DNA of 64,000 nucleotides from Domibacillus indicus (GTDB lineage: Bacteria; Bacillota; Bacilli; Bacillales; Domibacillaceae): the NCBI RefSeq assembly GCF_000970685.1, contig NZ_LAJB01000007.1:434001-498000 (forward strand). The letters are read 5' to 3'. The position numbers were made by a program, and so were the translations under genes. Below are positions 34,522 to 41,792 of the stretch, in pieces; position 1 is the stretch's first letter; each line of letters begins with the position of its first letter. A model generated the notes under the pieces. It made no database searches, was not told the origin of the DNA, and was given only the letters and a program-made list of their open reading frames with translations.

Positions 34522-35082
34522 ATGAGGCAATTTGTAGACGACACGTTTTTCATTCATCATTTAAAAAATGAATTAAAATCTGTTTTATCCGGGCGCCAGG
34601 AAATTGTTTTTGTCTGCATCGGCACAGACCGGTCATCAGGTGACAGCTACGGTCCCTTCGTCGGTTCAAAATTGAAACAAACGTTTTTCCTTCGCAAATA
34701 TACGCATGTGACCGTTTACGGCTGTCTTGATTATCCTGTTCATGCTAAAAACCTGGCTGAAACGGTCCAAAAGATTAAAGAGAATCATATAAATCCGCTT
34801 GTGATCGCTGTTGATGCCTGTCTTGGTTCTGCTCAAAATGTTGGCACCGTTGTTCTTAACCAGGGCGCAATGAAGCCCGGGGCTGGTGTTCAAAAAGAGC
34901 TTCCTCCTATCGGCGATTATCACATTTCCGGCATTGTAAACATCGGCGGTTTCCTGCCGCTTCAAGTACTGCAAGGGACCCGGCTTTCCCTCGTGTACAA
35001 AATGGCAAACAAAACCGCTGATTTTATTACGAGGGCACTGGTTGAATTAGAATACGAAAAAAGAAAAAGCACAGCCGTTTAA
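34522..35082 (+). CDS. yyaC: Spore protease YyaC
   Basis: 186 aa. VFVCIGTDRSSGDSYGPFVGSKL near the N-terminus, LVIAVDACLGSAQNVGTVVLNQGAMKPGAGVQKELPPIGDYHISGIVN in the middle: the YyaC/HyaD-like hydrogenase-maturation-protease fold annotated as spore protease YyaC. Metal-binding Asp residues (D in GTDRSSGD and VDACLGS) are present. Likely acts during sporulation or germination. AGGAGG seven bases before the ATG. Followed by a bidirectional terminator. Confidence 0.9.
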   Translation: MRQFVDDTFFIHHLKNELKSVLSGRQEIVFVCIGTDRSSGDSYGPFVGSKLKQTFFLRKYTHVTVYGCLDYPVHAKNLAETVQKIKENHINPLVIAVDACLGSAQNVGTVVLNQGAMKPGAGVQKELPPIGDYHISGIVNIGGFLPLQVLQGTRLSLVYKMANKTADFITRALVELEYEKRKSTAV

Positions 35083-35112
35083 AAAAGGTGCGCCAGATAT
35101 GCGCACCTTTTT
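35083..35112. terminator. Bidirectional terminator
   Basis: AAAAAGGTGCGC / GCGCACCTTTTT with a 7-base loop, between convergent yyaC and the next gene. Confidence 0.9.
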
Positions 35113-35113
35113 G

Positions 35114-35467
35114 TTATCTAAAACGCTGAATTTCCTCGGGATCATCTGTTTTTCTGTCTTCCAGGATTCCCATTTCCTGAATATGCTGTTTGGCTGCTTT
35201 ATCGCCCAAAAGGTAAATAAGAGCGTACAGTACTTTTTGCGAACCATCATAATGGTCGTTTCCCGGGTCGTGATGGTACTCTAAATAAGGTATGTGGGCA
35301 CGGACAAATGTTTCTAAATCTGCATCGTACTTATCGTCCAAAACCGCCTGCAGCATTTCTATTTCCTTTTCATCCGCATGAATAACAAAGCTTGGACTGT
35401 CAATTGGTTCGCTTAAAATGCTTTCACTGTTTAAATCCACATAATATGTTTTCTTTCCCTGCTCCAT
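35114..35467 (-). CDS. Hypothetical acidic protein
   Basis: 117-aa soluble protein, start ATG at 35467 with AAAGGAG nine bases upstream (an earlier ATG at 35476 overlaps it). HADEKEIEMLQAVLDDKYDADLETFVRAHIPYLEYHHDPGNDHYD is distinctive but I recall no named family. The mix of helices suggests a small globular cytosolic protein. Transcribed alone toward yyaC. Confidence 0.75.
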   Translation of the reverse strand: MEQGKKTYYVDLNSESILSEPIDSPSFVIHADEKEIEMLQAVLDDKYDADLETFVRAHIPYLEYHHDPGNDHYDGSQKVLYALIYLLGDKAAKQHIQEMGILEDRKTDDPEEIQRFR

Positions 35468-35793
35468 CCGGATCATCTCCTTTTTGTTTATTCTGTACCC
35501 GCTGCCGGCCTATTGAAACGCGCAGACAGTTTTGGATTCTGTCTTTTTTATGCCATTGCATGCTTGTTCGTTAAATACATCACTGCTTCCTCAAGCTGCT
35601 TTTCGATGGCGAGGGGGGGTATAAATAATCCATTTGGTAAAAAACAACGGTTTCTTTAAATAGCAGGGTGCACAGATGAAAAAAGTAAAGGAAGTTTATG
35701 TTTTCTTTGTCAAGAAACAGCAGTGGCTTGACTGCTCCGGACGAAGCGAACGCCTTTCTGACAAATTAACCTGCGAATAAAGCCGGGCTTTTC
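35468..35793. other. Intergenic region between hypothetical gene and marR
   Basis: 325 bases. A 34-codon frame at 35676-35780 lacks a good ribosome binding site. A G8 run (about 35611-35618) is notable. No supported gene. Confidence 0.45.
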
Positions 35794-36213
35794 TTATTCT
35801 CCCCATTTTTTTTGAAGAAGTTGTTTCAAAAGCTCTACGTTTTCCTGCCCGATTTCCTTTGCGGCATCTTCCTCTGCTTTTTTCTTAATCCTGGTCATTT
35901 CCTCGCAAAACGCTTTTCCTTTATCGGTGAGCATAAGCACCTTGTCCCGTTCGTTTTTTTGAATCGATTTATCGTCAATATACTGTTTTTGAATAAGCCC
36001 TTTTGCACATTTATGGACTGCCTGGCGTGAAATATTCATTTTTCTTGCTGCTCCGGCAATGGTTTCCGGTTCTCGCTCCAGCAGGGCGAGGAGATGAGAT
36101 TCAGCCTGTGATATATCCTCCTGGCCCGTTTCCTGCCACAGTGTACGCACTTTCTGCCGCATCCTTATATGTTTGTCACTTAATAAGTCTGTTAAATTTT
36201 TATCATCATGCAT
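35794..36213 (-). CDS. MarR family transcriptional regulator
   Basis: 139-aa winged-helix repressor: ISQAESHLLALLE, IAGAARKMNISRQAVHKCAKGLIQKQYI (recognition helix) and KNERDKVLMLTDKGKAFCEEM (wing). Start at 36213 with GGGGGAG upstream; the frame extends to 36288 but that would cover the operator. Divergent from the DUF2798-SDR pair across two copies of the same palindrome, so it probably represses both itself and that operon, released by an unknown small molecule. Confidence 0.9.
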   Translation of the reverse strand: MHDDKNLTDLLSDKHIRMRQKVRTLWQETGQEDISQAESHLLALLEREPETIAGAARKMNISRQAVHKCAKGLIQKQYIDDKSIQKNERDKVLMLTDKGKAFCEEMTRIKKKAEEDAAKEIGQENVELLKQLLQKKWGE

Positions 36214-36283
36214 ATGTGATCTCCCCCTTTTTTCTTTGCCATTCGTTTCATATCCTTTTACAATAGAAAGAATTTTCTTTTCC

Positions 36284-36342
36284 GTCAACTATGTTGACGA
36301 AAAATAGAACTCTCGTTATAATAAACCGTCAACATAGTTGAC
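36284..36342. promoter_or_regulatory. Twin MarR operators flanking a sigma-A promoter
   Basis: GTCAACTATGTTGAC (36284-36298) and GTCAACATAGTTGAC (36328-36342). Between them a plus-strand promoter: TTGACG (36294-36299), 17 bases, TATAAT (36317-36322). The first operator overlaps the -35, the second lies just after the -10, an ideal repression layout. Confidence 0.88.
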
Positions 36343-36366
36343 AATAAATCAAAAGGGAGTTTTAAA

Positions 36367-36837
36367 ATGGGAAACACCAAAAAAGAAAAACTGATTTTTA
36401 CTACGTTGATGTGTGCAGGTATGGTTATTTGCATGAGCATGTACAATATCTGGCTGCTTGAAGGCTTCTCTTCAACGTTTTTTAAGCATTTTATCGCAGG
36501 ATTAATCCCCGGTTTTCTTGTTGCTCTTTTACTTGACCTGTTCGTTGCCGGGCCAGTTGCACGCTTCCTGCTTCACAAATTTACAGGTGAACAGACAAAG
36601 CCGGTAAAGAAAATGTTAACGATGATCTTTTCCATGGTTGCGATGATGGTTCTGTTGATGTCATTATATGGCGTTCTTGTTAATGCCGGCGCTACAGCCG
36701 CTTTTACGCAGCTTTATGTGAATACCGTATGGAAAAACGCTGTTTTCGCTTTTCCCCTTCAGCTTATTATTATTGGGCCTCTTGTAAGAAGCATATGCTC
36801 CAGGCTTTTTGCACAAAGCAGCAGGACAGCCGCCTGA
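36367..36837 (+). CDS. DUF2798 membrane protein
   Basis: 156 aa, four membrane helices in two repeats: a helix with NIWLLEGFSSTFFKHFIAGLIPGFLVALLLDLFVAGPVA, and LINAG-type repeat YGVLVNAGATAAFTQLYVNTVWKNAVFAFPLQLIIIGPL. This is the DUF2798 pattern, often found next to MarR-type regulators. Function unknown. AAAAGGGAG upstream of the ATG. First gene of a MarR-controlled pair with the short-chain dehydrogenase. Confidence 0.88.
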   Translation: MGNTKKEKLIFTTLMCAGMVICMSMYNIWLLEGFSSTFFKHFIAGLIPGFLVALLLDLFVAGPVARFLLHKFTGEQTKPVKKMLTMIFSMVAMMVLLMSLYGVLVNAGATAAFTQLYVNTVWKNAVFAFPLQLIIIGPLVRSICSRLFAQSSRTAA

Positions 36838-36920
36838 CCAAATCCTTCCCTCCTCACGTTTTGTTCGCTGCCAGCAGGGAACGCTAAAGATGACACATCA
36901 TTTTCAGAGGAGGAATATAC

Positions 36921-37706
36921 ATGAGTAAAACCATTTTTATCACAGGTGCCGGATCAGGACTGGGCCGTGGGGCAGCACTTGGCCTTGCAAAAGCCGGCCA
37001 CCGCGTGATTGCCACAACGGAGATTACCTCTCAGAAAACAGATTTGCTTCGGGAAGCCCGGGACCAGGAAATTGAGCTGGAAGTGTTTAAGCTCGATATT
37101 ACCAATCCGCGCGACGTGGTTCAAATACAAAAATATGATTTCGATATTTTCGTCGCCAATGCAGCCATTAATGAAGGCGGCCCTCTCGGTGAAGTACCGA
37201 TGGACCGATTTCGTGCGTTGTTTGAAGTAAATGTTTTCGCTACACTTGAAACCGTGCAGATTGCGGCCCGCAAGTTTGTTCAAAAAGGCCGTGGAAAGAT
37301 CATTTTTATGAGCTCGATGGCCGGTATTTCAGCCACTCCTTATGTTGGACCTTACACCGCGACAAAACATGCGATCGAAGGCATTGCTCAGACCCTTAAA
37401 GCGGAGCTGGAAGGGTTTGGTGTCCAGGTCGCTACCATTAACCCGGGCGCTTATAAAACCGGGTTCAATGACCGGAGCGCCGAGGAAAAATGGAAATGGT
37501 TTAATGAAGACACCCATTTTACCCGTAAGGAAGATATGAAAAAGCAGGAAGAAGCGCTGGAAAACCAATTTGACCCGGCTGATATGATTGCGAAAATGGT
37601 TGAAATTATTCCCGCCGGCCACCATAAATTCCGCACGGTTCATCCGAAGGAAACAGAAGAGCAGCTGAAGAAAACAGAAAAGGAACGCTGGGATATGGAA
37701 ATTTAA
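36921..37706 (+). CDS. Short-chain dehydrogenase/reductase
   Basis: 261 aa classical SDR: TGAGSGLGRG cofactor motif, NAA (VANAAINEG) and active site Ser and YTATK (Tyr/Lys near residues 154-158) followed by NPGAYKTGF. Cofactor NAD(P)H; substrate unknown. GGAGG eight bases before the ATG. It follows the DUF2798 gene by 83 bases and ends at a terminator, so it probably shares MarR control; the pair may respond to a toxic or quinone-like compound. Confidence 0.92.
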   Translation: MSKTIFITGAGSGLGRGAALGLAKAGHRVIATTEITSQKTDLLREARDQEIELEVFKLDITNPRDVVQIQKYDFDIFVANAAINEGGPLGEVPMDRFRALFEVNVFATLETVQIAARKFVQKGRGKIIFMSSMAGISATPYVGPYTATKHAIEGIAQTLKAELEGFGVQVATINPGAYKTGFNDRSAEEKWKWFNEDTHFTRKEDMKKQEEALENQFDPADMIAKMVEIIPAGHHKFRTVHPKETEEQLKKTEKERWDMEI

Positions 37707-37714
37707 CTGAACGC

Positions 37715-37742
37715 AGAGCGGAGACTTTCTTCCGCTCTTTTT
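37715..37742 (+). terminator. Terminator of DUF2798-SDR operon
   Basis: AGAGCGGA / TCCGCTCT stem followed by TTTTTT. Confidence 0.88.
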
Positions 37743-37833
37743 TGGCGATACTCTCTAAAAAGAAAGGTTGTTTTTTACTTCCCAGGACGGGTAACATAAA
37801 CATAACGATGATTGACGTAAAGGAGTGCATACA

Positions 37834-38667
37834 ATGGTTATCAAACAAAGCAAAGGCATTCAGCTGCACGATTTTAACAACCTGACAAAATCGCTCAGCT
37901 TTAATATGTATGATATTTGCTGGACAAAAACAAAAGAAGAGCGAAAAGCATATATTGAATATATTGATGAGCAATACAACGCTGACCGGCTGACAGAAAT
38001 TTTACGGAACGTTACGGATATTATTGGGGCACACGTTTTGAACGTCGCCAAGCAGGATTACATCCCACAGGGTGCGAGTGTGACGATGCTGATTTCCGAA
38101 GGGCCGGTTGACCCTGAAGCCAGGGAAGAATCACAGGAGGAATCGCCCGGCCCGCTTCCAGATACCGTTGTAATGGCGCTTGATAAGAGTCATATTACCG
38201 TTCATACGTATCCCGAATATCATCCGAACGAAGGCATCAGCACGTTTAGAGCAGATATTGATGTATCAACCTGCGGCGAAATTTCGCCTTTAAAAGCTCT
38301 AAACTACCTGATTCACTCTTTTGATACAGATATTATGACCATGGATTACCGCGTCCGTGGCTTCACAAGGGATATTAACGGAAACAAGCTTTTTATCGAC
38401 CATGACATTAACTCTATCCAAAACTACATACCTGAGGATGTTAAGGAACTGTACCATATGATCGACGTTAATATTTACCAGGAAAATATCTTCCACACAA
38501 AATGCAAGCTTCGTGAATTTGATTTAGATAATTACTTGTTCGGCCATACCAAAAAAGATTTGGACAAAGATGAAATCGATAATATAACTAAAAAGCTTCA
38601 TCATGAAATGGATGAGATTTTTTATGGGAAGAATATTGTTCACGATACTAATGCGGAATCGGAATAA
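37834..38667 (+). CDS. speD: S-adenosylmethionine decarboxylase, Escherichia-type SpeD
   Basis: 277 aa. Makes decarboxylated SAM, the aminopropyl donor for spermidine, using a pyruvoyl group formed by self-cleavage. [28 protein letters not shown], the cleavage site [13 protein letters not shown] (Ser119), [24 protein letters not shown] and [11 protein letters not shown] agree almost residue for residue with remembered E. coli SpeD. The usual B. subtilis enzyme is about 126 residues, so this long class is unusual in this setting. ATG at 37834 with AGGAG upstream; a GTG nine bases earlier is possible. Ends at a terminator. Confidence 0.94.
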   Translation: MVIKQSKGIQLHDFNNLTKSLSFNMYDICWTKTKEERKAYIEYIDEQYNADRLTEILRNVTDIIGAHVLNVAKQDYIPQGASVTMLISEGPVDPEAREESQEESPGPLPDTVVMALDKSHITVHTYPEYHPNEGISTFRADIDVSTCGEISPLKALNYLIHSFDTDIMTMDYRVRGFTRDINGNKLFIDHDINSIQNYIPEDVKELYHMIDVNIYQENIFHTKCKLREFDLDNYLFGHTKKDLDKDEIDNITKKLHHEMDEIFYGKNIVHDTNAESE

Positions 38668-38673
38668 CTCCCT

Positions 38674-38701
38674 CCCTCCTTTCACCAGGAGGGTTTTGTT
38701 T
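38674..38701 (+). terminator. Terminator of speD
   Basis: CCCTCCT-TTCACC-AGGAGGG followed by TTTTGTTTT. Confidence 0.88.
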
Positions 38702-38884
38702 TATCCGCTATTTGAGGAATCCACTTTTTAATGAACAAACAGATTGTTTTGAAATTTTTTCCCGCTTTCAATCCTTTCCCTGCCGAGAACAAATCTTTCT
38801 CCAGCACATTCAGCGGTGTTTAAATGTTTATTTTTGCCGCAATTCGGGCAACGAAGTAAAGACTACCGAAAGGAGAGATGTTCC

Positions 38885-39208
38885 ATGGCAAACTCTAATG
38901 AAAAAATTCCTGAAACGCAGGGTCAAGTAGAAGAAAAAGTACAGTCAATGGGCGAAGAGAAAAAAGAAGATATTCTAGCAAGCTTTGAAACTTTTAAAAG
39001 CTACCTGGGTGAAAAAGTCGAAAAAGGCGAACGGCTCGGCATGAATGAAGAACAGCTGGCCAAAACCGCTCAAAAAGTAGCTGATTATCTGGCCGCTCAT
39101 GAAGAACCGCGCAACCGCGAGGAAAAGCTTCTCCAGGAGCTATGGAAAGTCGGCGACGAAAAGCAGCAGCACCAGCTCGCCCATCTGCTGGTCAGACTTG
39201 TCCAGTAA
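38885..39208 (+). CDS. DUF3243 family protein
   Basis: 107 aa, soluble. FETFKSYLGEKVEKGERLGMNEEQLAKTAQKVADYLAAHEEPRNREEKLLQELWKVGDEKQQHQLAHLLVRLV matches the DUF3243 (YmfJ-like) pattern. The first 35 residues are a charged, Glu/Gln-rich extension. Role unknown. AAAGGAGATG before the ATG. Ends about 110 bases before a terminator. Confidence 0.85.
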   Translation: MANSNEKIPETQGQVEEKVQSMGEEKKEDILASFETFKSYLGEKVEKGERLGMNEEQLAKTAQKVADYLAAHEEPRNREEKLLQELWKVGDEKQQHQLAHLLVRLVQ

Positions 39209-39315
39209 AAAAACAGGAACTCTATGAAATGCTTAAAACAGCTCAATAATCCTGACAGGTACTGCACTTAACGAAGAACAAACAGATTACACAAACGAAT
39301 ACACCATTAGCAGGC

Positions 39316-39343
39316 AAAAAGGAGCTGAAACCAGCTCCTTTTT
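39316..39343 (+). terminator. Terminator after DUF3243 gene
   Basis: AAAAAGGAGCTG / CAGCTCCTTTTTG stem with T run. Confidence 0.85.
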
Positions 39344-39423
39344 GTTTTGAAATTATTTAGGTATTTTCCTCCTGTTTAACGTTAAAGCTGTTTAGTAACC
39401 ATTTTAAACAGGAGTGACTGATT

Positions 39424-39852
39424 ATGCTGAAGCTGCAAACTGAACTGGAAGGCAAACACGCTTACTTTGGCCATGTACGTGAGAAATTTAGCGATCTTGG
39501 ATACGACTTGGGCGGGAACTGGGAATACGACCGGGGAAGCTTTGATGCGATTCTTTCATGTAACGGAGGCGAAACCATCTATATCAGGGTTCCTTTTACA
39601 GTCCTGAAAGGCGCACTCGATAACTATGATGCCTGGATCAAATTTGAAACCCCATTTGTGATTAAGCATGTAGTGAATATTGGACTGGAAAAAGATGAAC
39701 ACTCTCTGCTGACCGCTTCCGGGTTTAATCAATTTCAGGACCCGGTTGAACTGGATGGGAAATTAAAACAGAAAAGCAAGTGGGAAGAAGCTGGAGAAAA
39801 AGCCGTTAAGCGCATTATCGGTTATGTAAATGACGGTCTGAGTGCCAGCTGA
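39424..39852 (+). CDS. YugN-like family protein
   Basis: 142-aa soluble protein. The order 'GHVREKFSDLGYDLGGNWEYDRGSFD... TIYIRVPFTVLKG... KFETPFVIKHVVNIGLEKDEH' follows the YugN-like family of Bacillus. Function unknown. AGGAGTG upstream. No operon partner. Confidence 0.8.
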   Translation: MLKLQTELEGKHAYFGHVREKFSDLGYDLGGNWEYDRGSFDAILSCNGGETIYIRVPFTVLKGALDNYDAWIKFETPFVIKHVVNIGLEKDEHSLLTASGFNQFQDPVELDGKLKQKSKWEEAGEKAVKRIIGYVNDGLSAS

Positions 39853-40032
39853 TCTTCTTGTACTTTGTAACATGGCGGAAACGGGCCCAGCGCTGACCTG
39901 CAGAAAGCAAAGCCGCAGGCCCGCCGCTATCTTAAATTCTGTGTATTGCCACAAACTGGCCAATACATAAATCCGGCTGCCACCTAAAGGTTATTGTATA
40001 TTATTTTGAAAATCGATCCATACTAACAGCAT

Positions 40033-40119
40033 GGACTTGTAGCTCAACGGACAGAGCGGCCAATAGCTCCTTTAGATGATCTATTGTGTATCTTGTGGGT
40101 TCAACTCCCACCAAGTCCA
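40033..40119 (+). tRNA. tRNA-like gene with enlarged anticodon loop (pseudo-tRNA)
   Basis: 87 nt. Acceptor GGACTTG/CAAGTCC pairs perfectly (7 bp), D arm GCTC-AACGGACA-GAGC, T arm GTGGG-TTCAACT-CCCAC. Between D and T arms are 37 nt that do not fold as a normal anticodon arm. The best fold is stem CAATAG/CTATTG around a 14-nt loop: a CTCCTTT loop (anticodon CCU) plus seven extra bases AGATGAT. A type II fold with a variable stem AGATG/TATCT is an alternative. CCA is not encoded. It resembles the idea of the pseudo-tRNA 'tRNA-Other' of B. cereus. Not a standard decoding tRNA. Confidence 0.75.
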
Positions 40120-40172
40120 TAAAATATATAAACGAAACAGCGCTGACCAAAGAAAAATCAGGAGTGGCATAT

Positions 40173-40592
40173 ATGCTTTTTTTAAAAAGATTTTTTGTTT
40201 TATTACTCATCATCAATTCGCTAATTATATCGGCAGATCAAAACTATTTGAATGCTTTTGCTGACTCGCCCTCCTCCAATTCCCTTTCTTTTCCCGCAGG
40301 CGAAGAAGTAAAAGGTGCCTATTTACATATGAATACGCCTGAAAACCAGCTGATCATTCAAGTTAAGCCTATTGAGCAGCGAGTAGTTTTCAAAGAAGAT
40401 GAAATTGATCATTCCATCCAGCTTCCAAACGGAACGAAAGCTGTATACAGCTTTGGAAATCGGATCAATCGCTTATCGTTTGAAAAAGACGGATGGCAGT
40501 ATATATTAAACGCAAATAAGCGTGCCTCTGAAGTTATGGAGCTTGATATGCTCGCTGCCATTGCCAGCACTCTTATAAAAAACGGGCAATAA
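40173..40592 (+). CDS. Secreted hypothetical protein downstream of the tRNA-like gene
   Basis: 139 aa. N-terminal signal peptide (basic LKR, hydrophobic FFVLLLIINSLII, cleavage probably after AFA near residue 29) and a mature domain rich in beta strands (LIIQVKPIEQRVVFKEDE, GTKAVYSFGNRINRLSFEKDGWQYIL). No family recognised. CAGGAGTGG upstream of the ATG. It starts 53 bases after the tRNA-like gene on the same strand and may be co-transcribed with it. Ends at a hairpin shared with the convergent GH18 gene. Confidence 0.72.
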   Translation: MLFLKRFFVLLLIINSLIISADQNYLNAFADSPSSNSLSFPAGEEVKGAYLHMNTPENQLIIQVKPIEQRVVFKEDEIDHSIQLPNGTKAVYSFGNRINRLSFEKDGWQYILNANKRASEVMELDMLAAIASTLIKNGQ

Positions 40593-40596
40593 AAAA

Positions 40597-40620
40597 AGCC
40601 CCGCTTTTTGGCGGAGGCTT
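40597..40620. terminator. Terminator between convergent genes
   Basis: AAGCCCCGC...GGCGGAGGCTT imperfect stem preceded by an A run, which would act as the U tract on the minus strand. Confidence 0.6.
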
Positions 40621-40623
40621 GCG

Positions 40624-41736
40624 TTAATTTTCTTCCTTATTTAAAGCTTCTTTATAAAAATCCCATGTCTGGGCTTCTTCCAGACCGAGGCTCCAGTTCC
40701 CGGCTCCCTTTAAATTATATTTTTCGATGAGTGCCAGCTTTGCTTTTATAGACTGCTCATTTTCAAACCAGAGAGTGTAACGGCCCGGAGTTAAGGCAGT
40801 CCACTCCACGGTGATTGGTTCTTCATCAGCCGGAATAGAGAAAACCGCCCTGGCAGATTGCTGCTCCTCATCATAAGTGATTTCGCCATTATAGCTTTCC
40901 ACTATCTCATTCACCATATTAAGCGGAACGTGAATGCCGCGAATAGAGCCGTCTTCATTCCATAACCTTCCATAAAATGGAATGCCCAGCACTAATTTCT
41001 CAGGAGAAACCTCCTGGGATAGAGCATATTCAATTGATTTTTCAACAAAGGAAAGACTGGCGACCGGGCCGGACTTTTCGTGATCCTGGAAGTGCTCATC
41101 ATATGTCATCAACATTAAATAATCCGTATATTTAGCCAGCTCGGCATAATCATACGCTCCATGCCATCCGCTCGTCCAGCCTTCAGGATTTGCAGGGACA
41201 GCCACTGTAACGATTTTTTCTTCAGGCAATTTGCTTCTCAGCAGCTTAACCAGTTCCGTATAGCTGCTTCGATCTTTCTCGGTGACATACTCGATATCCA
41301 TATTCACTCCATCCAGCTCATACTCTTCTACTTCGGAGGCAATTTCGTCTGTCAGCTCTTCCCTGTTCTCCAGAGCAGCTCTGGCTTTTTCTGTATCCCA
41401 TCCGTCTGATAAAAAAGGAACGACTTTTATATTCCGTGCGTGCATTTCGTCTACAAATTCCTCGCTGACAATATCCTGGTTTAAAGAGCCCTCTTCGTCT
41501 AAACTAAAGTAAAAGGGCGATACCTCATGCAGGGTTCCCGTGGCCTGATCAACTTTTTCAATGTAGTCTACATAGCTTCCATCCGGTTTTCCATTGTAGA
41601 GATAAGCCATTACGTACTTTCCATCAGGGCTGTCATCTTTTTGTGTTTCTTCATCCCTCAAAAACTGACTGCTCATAATCCATATCACTCCTGAAACAGC
41701 AAGGATTACAGTCAGCCATTTCATGGGTTTATTCAT
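40624..41736 (-). CDS. Exported glycoside hydrolase family 18 protein
   Basis: 370 aa. N-terminal anchor/signal (WLTVILAVSGVIWIMSS), then a GH18 barrel: YELDGVNMDIEYV holds the catalytic DGxxxDxE (DGVNMDIE, intact Glu), TDYLMLMTYDEH and LVLGIPFYGRLW follow in family order. Similar to YaaH/YdhD-type cell-wall or exopolysaccharide glycosidases. It lies 56 bases downstream of the large deacetylase-glycosyltransferase gene on the same strand, probably the same operon, so it may trim the polymer made by that protein. Confidence 0.9.
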   Translation of the reverse strand: MNKPMKWLTVILAVSGVIWIMSSQFLRDEETQKDDSPDGKYVMAYLYNGKPDGSYVDYIEKVDQATGTLHEVSPFYFSLDEEGSLNQDIVSEEFVDEMHARNIKVVPFLSDGWDTEKARAALENREELTDEIASEVEEYELDGVNMDIEYVTEKDRSSYTELVKLLRSKLPEEKIVTVAVPANPEGWTSGWHGAYDYAELAKYTDYLMLMTYDEHFQDHEKSGPVASLSFVEKSIEYALSQEVSPEKLVLGIPFYGRLWNEDGSIRGIHVPLNMVNEIVESYNGEITYDEEQQSARAVFSIPADEEPITVEWTALTPGRYTLWFENEQSIKAKLALIEKYNLKGAGNWSLGLEEAQTWDFYKEALNKEEN

Positions 41737-41792
41737 GAAATGGCCTCCTCAATATCAGCCATGTCCTGGCTAAACGGTGCTTCCATTTTTCC

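Noticed and set aside
35676-35780. 34-codon plus-strand frame
   Set aside because: No convincing SD and no known family; listed only as part of the spacer.
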